This document shows positions 56,980 through 64,000 of a stretch of 64,000 bases of DNA, in pieces. The position numbers were made by a program, and so were the translations under genes. Position 1 is the first letter of the stretch; each line of letters opens with the position of its first letter. Origin of the DNA: Plantago major (Eukaryota; Streptophyta; Magnoliopsida; Lamiales; Plantaginaceae); contig CM048841.1 in NCBI GenBank assembly GCA_026545765.1, forward strand, positions 102,629,352 through 102,693,351, read 5' to 3'. The notes below the pieces were generated by a model. It ran no database searches and had not been told where the DNA came from. It worked only from the letters and a program-made list of their open reading frames with translations.

Positions 56980-57912
56980 CTCTTTAAATAGTGAAGTTTT
57001 TTTGAAAAATGAGAAGAGATTAAGGTAGGAAATTAGTGATTCTTTGCAGAAAAACTAAGAGGGAATCAGTTGTTGCAGAGAAAATTGCAGAGAGATTTGA
57101 GAGAATTTTGCAGTTTTTGTGCAAGAGCAAATGTAGGATTAGGCGAAAGTGATTTCTTTTGCCAAAATCCTATATATATAGCAGTGTAATTCCAACAGGA
57201 AAAAATACACAAATTAATTTTGTGCATTTGTATCTGTACGTCTGATGAAGCGTGGGTAAAATTCGGTTTGCATTAAATGCTTAGTGGGCCACGTCTCAGT
57301 TTTTACAGTCCACTAATTTACAGAGAATTAATCTCGGCCTTTAAAATGGAACGCCCATTTCATCAATGGTTGGGATTGCTTTTTCAGCAGTGATCACAAT
57401 CAACCCATGTGATTGTGCCCAATTAATGAATTTTGGCGATTAGCTATCTGAATCACATTTCTTCTGTGTGACTAAGGGACATTTTTGTATCTGAGTCTAT
57501 CTCACACTCAGTATCTGTTCATGTTTTACACAGAGATAGAAATAATACAAATTTCAAGAGTAGTTATTTGAGCAGTTGTACTATTCTCTTTTGTGTTCCC
57601 CTCACCGAGTGATCTAGATATCTCGAGTACCTGTCTGTAAATCTTCAAATAGACATTTAACCCTTTAACTTTAGATATCCGAAAATTGCCTCAGATACTT
57701 GTTTGCTAAGTGTTTCACCTTTTGCCTTTGATATTCTGGATTCCTGTTCCAGATATCTTATCTCTCCTTTTTCCCTTCTTAATCATACTGAGTTCCTGTC
57801 TCACTCACATTCTTAGCTTCTTTTAGTATATGAGTTCCCGTCTCAGATACCTTTTTGCTTTGAATATCTAGATGCCTGATCCAGATATCTTTCTCCTTTC
57901 TGAATCCTCATC
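56980..57912. other. SIRE spacer between pol and accessory ORF
   Basis: No ORF. The first 200 bp upstream of the accessory ATG contain TATATATAGCAG near 57172, which reads as a TATA-like motif on the minus strand and might drive a separate accessory transcript. The 57480-57910 part is packed with GATATCT, TCAGATA and CCTGTCTCAGATAC words at intervals of roughly 25-50 bp. Confidence 0.55.
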
Positions 57913-58410
57913 TCAGAGATTAGAACTTTTCAGTTCCTTTGGTAACTCCATTAACCCAAGACTATGTCTCAAGGTTAAGAACCTGCTTTCTTGCAAAGGC
58001 TTTGTAAAGATATTTGCAAGTTGGTCTTCAGTACCAATTTTGAGTATCTCTATATTGCCTTTTTCAACATGGTCTCTAATGAAGTGGTGTCTAACATCAA
58101 TGTGCTTTGTTCTTGCATGAAACTTAGGATTCTGAGTTATGGCAATAGCACTTGTGTTGTCATAGAAAATCGGAGTTTTCTCTTCATTGACCTCATAGTC
58201 TCTGAGTTGTTGTTGTATCCACAATATCTGTGAAGCACAACACCCAGCAACAATATATTCAGCCTCTGTGGTAGATCTGGCAATTGAGTTTTGTTTCTTG
58301 CTGAACCATGATATTAATCTGGCACCAAGAAATTGACAAGTTCCTGAGGTGCTTTTTCTATCAAGCAATGATCCAGCATAGTCAGCATCAGAATAGCCAA
58401 CTAAACTCAA
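57913..58410 (-). pseudogene. SIRE pol: RNase H and C-terminus
   Basis: The RNase H domain has LVGYSDADYAGSLLDRKSTS (first Asp), STTEAEYIVAGCCASQILW (Glu) and FYDNTSAIAITQNP (Asp), then RTKHIDVRHHFIRDHVEKG, all as in copia RNase H. It ends at 57913 with LGLMELPKELK. The join to RT (58552) is frameshifted. The domain itself is intact. Confidence 0.92.
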
Positions 58411-58551
58411 TCCACTGTCTTTAATTCAGCTTCTACAGCATCAGAATAGTGTGATTTCATTGGATTTGTCTGAAATCTAGCACACACTCCAACTGCATAT
58501 TGAATATCAGGTCTACTTGCAGTGAGGTACAGTAGAGACCCAATAAATTTC

Positions 58552-60176
58552 CTATACTTGTGTTTCTTCAATACTCTTGTCAGATTCAGTATAGGTCATT
58601 TTGGTTCCAATGCTCATAGGTATCTTAGCATTCTTTTCAGAAGGCTTTAGATTAAACTTGTTGAGCATATCCTTTGCATACTTTGTTTGACTAATGAATA
58701 TTCCATCATTAAGTTGCTTGACTTGCAATCCTAGGAAGTAGTTTAATTCTCCCATCATGCTCATCTCAAATTTACTTTTGATGAGCTCAGCAAAGTCTTC
58801 ACAAAGTTGCTTGTCTTTAGATCCAAATATAATGTCATCAACATATACTTGGACTAGAAGTAGTTTCCCTTCATGGTTCAAAGTAAAGAGTGTTTTATCA
58901 ACATCTCCTTTCTTGAAACCACTTTCCAGCAAGTATTTGGCTAAAGTATCATACCATGCTCTTGGAGCCTGTTTCAGTCCATACAGAGCTTTCTGAAGCT
59001 TATAAACCATTCTACTTTCTGTGGAAACCTCAAAGCCTGGTGGTTGTTCAACATAGACTTCTTGACAAAGAAGTTCACCGCTTAGGAATGCACTTTTAAC
59101 ATCCATCGATAAACTTTAAAGTCATTATGAAATGCAAAGGCTAGAAATAGTCTAATTACGTCCAATCTTGCAAGCGGAGCATATGACTCGTCAAAATCTA
59201 GTCCTTCCATGCAGGTGAATCCCTTGGCAACCAACCTTGCTTTGTTTCTGGTTATTTCACCAGACTCATTCATTTTATTTCTGAAAACCCACTTGGTTCC
59301 AATTACAGATATTCCGTCAACAAATGGAACCAGTTTCCAGACTTTGTTTCTCTCAAATTGATCCAACTCTTCTTGCATTGCAGAGATCCAATCTTGATCC
59401 TTCAATGCTTCTTCTATAGTTTTAGGTTCAATATTTGAGATGAAATATCCATAAAGTGAGTCAGCAATTGCTCTCCTAGTTCTAACTCCTTGGTCTAAAG
59501 GACCGATCACATCCTTGGCAGGATGATTTCTTATCCATTTCATAATGGGTTTTGAACTGGTAGGATCAATATCATTTTGATCTGAATGTGAATCAATATG
59601 ATCTTGATAGGATACTTGTGCAGTATCTGAGATATCTGACACATGGGAAATACCATGGATATCTGACACTTTTTCAGTGTTAGAGATATCTGGAATTTGA
59701 TTTTCAGCAATCTCATTCTCAGAAACCTCTTCATGATGAAGGTTCTCAGTAACCTGTTCCATTTCTGGAATTCTCATAGGAAATTCTTCATCATGTCTTA
59801 GAGTCATCTGGTTGTTACTAAGCAATGGTTGCTTTTCATCGTCAAATTCATCCTCTAAGTGAATGATAGAATTGTTTCCTTTTGAGGATTCTTCTTCAGA
59901 ATCTTTAATCATTAGCTCTTTGAACCAATCTGAGAGTTCTTCATTCAAGGGTACTTTCTTGTTTCCTTCGTAGAAGACTACATGAACAGATTCTTCAATC
60001 TTTTGCGTTCTTTTGTTGTAGATTCTGTAGGCTTTGCTATTCAGAGAATAACCAATAAATACTCCTTCATCTGCTTTTGGTTGAAACATTCTCAAGTATT
60101 CTTTTCCATTGTTAAGAACAAAACATCTGCAACCAAACACCCTTAGATGTTTGATACTAGGGGGTCTACCAATCAA
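58552..60176 (-). pseudogene. SIRE pol: integrase C-terminus and reverse transcriptase
   Basis: The 364-codon stretch from 60176 holds the integrase tail (KHLRVFGCRCFVLNNGKEYL, FIGYSLNSKAYRIYN) and the RT start (WVFRNKMNESGEITRNKARL, GLDFDESYAPLARLD). After a one-base overlap at about 59100 the RT continues with [35 protein letters not shown] and the catalytic [10 protein letters not shown] (about 58850), ending at 58552. Two frame breaks flank otherwise well-preserved domains. RT would copy element RNA in cytoplasmic particles. Confidence 0.92.
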
Positions 60177-60264
60177 AAGCTCATAAGGAGTTTTGTCATG
60201 GTTTTGTTAATCAAACATCTATTTTGAGTGTACAGGCTGTGTTAACAGCTTCAACCCAATAGAT

Positions 60265-61024
60265 TTAACTTATTTCAGTGTCAGCAAGCATTGTTCTTGC
60301 TGCTTCTTTTAGGGTCCTATTCTTCCTTTCAGCAACACCATTTTGTTGTGGTGTCCTTACGGAAGATAGTTGATGTTGTATACCTTTGCAGGTACAAAAC
60401 TCTTTTATGTACTGGTTCACAAACTCAGTACCATGGTCTGTTCTCATTACAGATACATTGTCATTTTTCATGACTTCAAGCTTATTCAGCAAGTTGGGTA
60501 TCTCAACCCTTGCATCAGATTTTTGTTTGAGAAATACAACCCAAGTGAATCTTGAGTAATCATCAACAACAACCAGACCATACTTCTTTCCTGCATAGCT
60601 AGTTACAGAGGATTCAAAAAGATCCATATGTAACATTTGCGTTAACCTTTCAACGGAGTGTCTAGTTTTAGACTTGAAAGATGTTTTGGATTGTTTTCCC
60701 ATTTGGCAAGCTGAGCATATACCATCTTTTCTATATACCATTTTGGGTAAACCAACCACCAATTCTTTCTTGGCTAGCTTGTTCAGAGTTTTGAAGTTCA
60801 AGTGACTCATTCTTCCATAGCCAGTTTTCTTCAGTGTGGCCAGATTGACCCACCATGAGACATTAAATGGGTTGTGGCGGATGCCCAACGGAACATAAAG
60901 ATTTCCTTTTCGCCTAGCAACCAAGACTGTCTGCTTTGACTCATTGTCAATTACTTTGCATAGTTTTGACTTGATCTTGACAGTGTACCCTTTGTCTACC
61001 AATTGACTCATGCTTAGGAGATTA
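60265..61024 (-). pseudogene. SIRE pol: zinc-binding region and integrase core, 5' truncated by LTR
   Basis: It begins at NLLSMSQLVDKGYTV right beside the second SIRE LTR (61025). GAG-pre-integrase residues follow (SHLNFKTLNKL, GICSACQMGKQSKTSF), with one zinc-binding His altered (GYGRM where WH is usual). The core has LHMDLF (first Asp), VMRTDHGTEFVNQ (second Asp) and PQQNGVAERKNRT (Glu), so DDE is complete. It stops at 60265 before rejoining the frame at 60176. Everything N-terminal (gag, protease) must lie beyond the nested element. Confidence 0.9.
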
Positions 61025-63603
61025 TGTTGGTCCAGATAACGGCAAAGTAAAAGACTAGAGGGGGGGGGTGAATAGTCTTTTAAACTTTTGTCGATAAACA
61101 CAATTTCTCAGAAACCTGGGGGGTTTCTGATACTTAAATTCAGAGCGCGGAAGACTTTAAGATAGGTAAGTGCATAAACAAAAAGTAAGTGTGTGTGCTT
61201 TGCTGAAAGATAAATACAGAAAGGTAAATAACACAGCAAGTATAGTGGTATCTGGAGGTGGCGTAATCCTCCAACTAATCCACTTCGGTCTTTCTGAGAC
61301 CTAGAATTCACTAGAACAGATAATTGAGTTCACCTTACAAAAATCCTATTCTAAGATTCTTAAACAATTGGTTCCCAACCAAATGTTCCCCCTGAGTTAT
61401 TCCCCAGCTCCTAGAGCTAAGTGTAGCAAGTAAAGTTGCTCAAATAATATTTTGTTGATCTTGATAAAAGCGGGTACAATTCTCTATTCTAATCCTCTGA
61501 TTCTAGTCTTCTAAAGCGGCGAACTTGGATCTTCAAATTCTTCGTTTTAGGATTGACGACTTCAAAGTCGGGCAAACGTCGATGCGAGGGCTTCTCAGCT
61601 TGATCTCGGATCGAATTATGAACTTGGGAGTGCTTGATGCGAGTGATGACGAACTTCTTGGGGGTTTGATGAACTCCACGAAGAACGCTTCTAGATCGTC
61701 GCAGGATTTAGCCTTTGATCTTCTTTAGAGGAAGTTTAGCCGGCAGGAAACGTTTCTCCAAGGGCTTTTGAGCTTGATCTTGGATCTAATGCAGCTTTTT
61801 GGGCGAAGAACTTGAAGAAGGTTGATCGGGCTTTGGCTGGGCCTTTAGGTTTGATCTTCCTTCGGCGGTAGTTGTTCTTCCAATAACGTTTCTCCAAGTG
61901 CGCAGGGGCTTCTTCTTGGATCAAACGGCGACTACTCCTGGATTTCCGTATGAACTTCTTGAGTGCTTGCTCGAACTTCAAGGCGGATCTTGAGAAGACT
62001 TGTGATTCTTGCTCTTGATCTTGCTTGTTGCTCTTCTTTTTGCTCCTCTTTATGTGTTGCTTGGCTTTGCTTGCTCTTGCTTGTTGCTTGCCTTTGCTTG
62101 TTGCTTGCTCTTCTTTTTGCTCCTCTTCTCTTGCTCCTCTTCTTCTTATGCTCCTCTTGATGTGTTGCTTGGTGTCTCTTCTCTTGTGTGGTGTAGAAAT
62201 AAATGAAGGGGGTCCTCTATTTATAACACATTGAAAGGGCATAAAAAGAGCATATTCCCCTAGAATATAGTAGCCCATGGCCCAACTCTTCAACTCTAGC
62301 CCATTTTCACTACATGGAGCCCTAGTCCATCACCTATGGCCCAATTTATTTACATGTAGCCCAATTTATCCACACGTAGCCCAATTTACATGATTTACTT
62401 TCACGTTGGCCCATGTGACATATTTGATTTTAGAAAATAATCTAGCAATTTTATTTTAGAATTTAATTTAGTAAAATTCTAAAAATGCTAGAAAATTGTA
62501 TTTTTGTTTTTCTAATATATATATTTTAAATGTCGTTTTATAGTAGACGAATTTCGTTCGTCTACACTAAGTACTTCCTCTACTCAGATAACCTTGAAGT
62601 TATTCCCTGATTTCCCAAATCAAGTACTTCCTCTACTCCACGCCTTGATGGTGTTGGTTATAAGGTTTGTCAGAGAGGCTTCTCGTATAACTTTTCAATT
62701 ATGTTTTCAGAGAGCCTAATAGAACAAGACTACTTAATACACTTGTTCAGTGTATGGCAATCTGCTCTTTACTGACCCAAGTAATTGATGTCCGTTCTGG
62801 AGAATGAGCTTCAGAAAGGTTATCTGATAGTTCAACTCTTTCATGAATAACAATCTCTTGTTAAGGTTCAGGACAACTTAGAACTACTAGTGATTCTTCA
62901 AGCAACAGAAAGCTTTCAGAAAGGGTAGTAGAGTGCTTGAGAGAATACTTTGCTAGATTGTAAGTTTGCAAGTTAGATCGTTCTTTTGTCGTTGTATTTC
63001 TCAGCATCTAAGTGTGTGATATTTATAGATGAATTAGAGAGTCGTTCGGATGTTATCCGTTAGATACAATTCAAATTCAGTCTATACTTATCTTGAAATG
63101 AGTACTCAGAAGTCCTTGTCTCATATCTTAGAGAGGACTGTGCTTTAGCGGCTTTTCTGCCGATGCAATTAATGCACATGTACTATTTCTTGTCCTGTAG
63201 TCTTCAACGGATACATTAGCCTTTCTGATGGCTTGCATGCTCCATACTCATGATGTCATATGTTCCAGAATCATGTTTCCAAAGTAACTAAATGCACTTA
63301 AGAAAGGATTAAGGACATAGTCTTTCCGAGTGAGACAAAACTTTGGTGTCTTCATAAATCTTTTGCAATCTCCGGTCTTGTAATCTTCAGAAAAGCTCCA
63401 TTGCTAGGATTGATCTTCATGGTCTTCTTGGAAATAAAAATTACATTCAGAGACCTATAAACCTAATACAAGATTTACTAGACTAATCATACTCATTGAT
63501 TTCCTTTTTTACAATGTTCAAGTGAACTAAGAGTACTTAATTACCTTTCTGGCTAAGATAGGAACATGTGATGAATGATCAAAATACTAACAGATATTCC
63601 TAA
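61025..63603 (-). repeat. 3' LTR of the second SIRE copy, split by a solo LTR
   Basis: Begins TGTTGGTCCAGATAACGG and ends ATTCCTAACA like 49419-51056. Without the inserted 1145-bp element and its duplication it measures about 1.43 kb, with several indels relative to the other LTR. Confidence 0.88.
61422..62566 (-). mobile_element. Solo LTR (TGTAG...CTACA), 1145 bp
   Basis: Flanked by CTAAG (61417-61421 and 62567-62571), starting TGTAG and ending CTACA, with no internal retroelement sequence. This is the footprint of LTR-LTR recombination. On the minus strand a TATA box (TATAAATAGAGG, about 62225) lies in a plausible promoter position. A 9-bp-arm hairpin (GTAGACGAA / TTCGTCTAC, 62543-62565) sits at its very end. 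The 61736-62293 frames are low-complexity CTT/TTG repeats, not genes. The parent family was not identified. Confidence 0.85.
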
Positions 63604-64000
63604 CAAATTTCCCCCTTTTTGATCAGTCATCCATGACTATCTTTTAAAGTCCTATTACAAATTTGTAATCCTGGAAGAGAAAACAATCCACCACTTAATC
63701 ATTTCAAATGATATTCAATTTTAGTTGAATTAAGTGCAGAAAGTAAACATCAACCAAATCACAAGAAGTGACCTTTGCTGATAAGTTGTCATCTATTAAA
63801 ATGTATCTGAGAGTATGATCTTCAGATAGGTACAGTTTATAGAGTGAGATGCAACTTTTACAGATAGAGAAATTCAGAAACAATCAGCAAGATTACAAAA
63901 AGTAACAAAACATACTAAGTAAATTAGAACAACAGGAGAGTCCAAGCTCCAAGTAAACATTCTAAGATACTAGTCTTCAAGTCTTCAAAAATAACTTAGG
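63604..64000 (-). other. 3' internal sequence of the second SIRE copy
   Basis: The polypurine tract (63604-63618) and downstream sequence parallel 51057-51420 with small differences (for example CATCAACCAAATCACAAG). The accessory ORF would begin beyond the right edge. Confidence 0.85.

Larger units (their letters stand above)
49419..61024 (-). mobile_element. SIRE-lineage Ty1/copia retrotransposon (5' end beyond window)
   Basis: The 3' LTR (49419-51056), polypurine tract, a 5.5-kb accessory ORF region (51506-56979) and RNase H-RT-integrase (57913-61024) read on the minus strand. A large extra ORF after pol and the AAAAAGGGGGAAATT tract are known SIRE/Maximus traits. GCATA at 49414-49418 is the presumed target duplication; the partner copy lies outside the window. 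At 61025 the integrase is interrupted by the LTR of a second SIRE copy, so gag, protease and the 5' LTR must lie further right. Confidence 0.88.
61025..64000 (-). mobile_element. Second SIRE copy nested in the first (continues beyond the window)
   Basis: An LTR (61025-63603) is followed by a polypurine tract and 3' internal sequence that match 51057 onward, so this is the 3' end of another minus-strand SIRE copy. It sits directly in the integrase reading frame of the first element. GATTA (61020-61024) would be its target duplication if insertion is correct. Tandem recombination is the alternative. Confidence 0.8.

Noticed and set aside
61025..61101. An apparent fusion protein reading from the SIRE LTR into integrase.
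   Set aside because: The frame is open across the LTR border only by chance. The LTR part has no coding character, and the border is explained by nested insertion.
61736..62293. Open frames of up to 185 codons inside the solo LTR.
   Set aside because: They derive from CTT/TTGCTTGC low-complexity repeats within an LTR and have no domain.

Overview
This is nuclear DNA from a flowering plant, probably a eudicot. It carries spliced plant genes (a plastid-targeted DUF1279 protein and an OVATE-family repressor), and almost everything else is plant transposable elements nested in one another. I saw no bacterial, organellar, rRNA, tRNA or CRISPR features.

Layout. (1) 1-366: unassigned flank. (2) 367-22045: a CACTA (En/Spm) DNA transposon with a 3-bp TTG target duplication, palindrome-rich ends, a TNP2-like transposase and a TNPA-like (Transposase_24) gene. 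A Tat-lineage Ty3/gypsy element (4017-18455, target duplication AGTTG) sits in an intron of the TNP2 gene. Between its integrase and 3' LTR the gypsy element carries a long spliced gene on the opposite strand, with its own TATA box. (3) 22124-30298: a Stowaway-type MITE split by a Ty1/copia array (22312-30224, target duplication TAAAT) made of two elements sharing one LTR. (4) 30864-38000: a RING-H2 pseudogene split by a long-TIR Mutator-like element, then a MITE fragment, a Harbinger derivative, a dead pogo/Lemi1-like element and a Helitron helicase remnant. (5) 38626-45201: the gene island. It holds the DUF1279 gene (minus), two related small proteins of unknown function (plus) and the OVATE-family gene (plus). 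(6) about 45580-49418: a segmental tandem duplication, unit about 1.59 kb, with two decayed RING-H2 paralogues. (7) 49419 to the window end: a SIRE-lineage Ty1/copia element inserted at the start codon of the second paralogue. Its pol is interrupted at 61025 by the 3' LTR of another SIRE copy that runs off the right edge, and that LTR is itself split by a 1.1-kb solo LTR.

Nearly every transposon protein here is frameshifted or carries stops, so the elements look dead or are affected by consensus errors (a specific error-like pattern is reported). The most unusual signals are: a copia element whose primer-binding position is complementary to its own U5 instead of to a tRNA 3' end; a ladder of small phase-0 exons in the SIRE accessory ORF; a promoter-bearing antisense gene in the gypsy element; and CACTA terminal palindromes whose two arms always carry the same sequence variant.

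The plant genes show no obvious common pathway. Splice sites, frames and repeat boundaries were read by eye.
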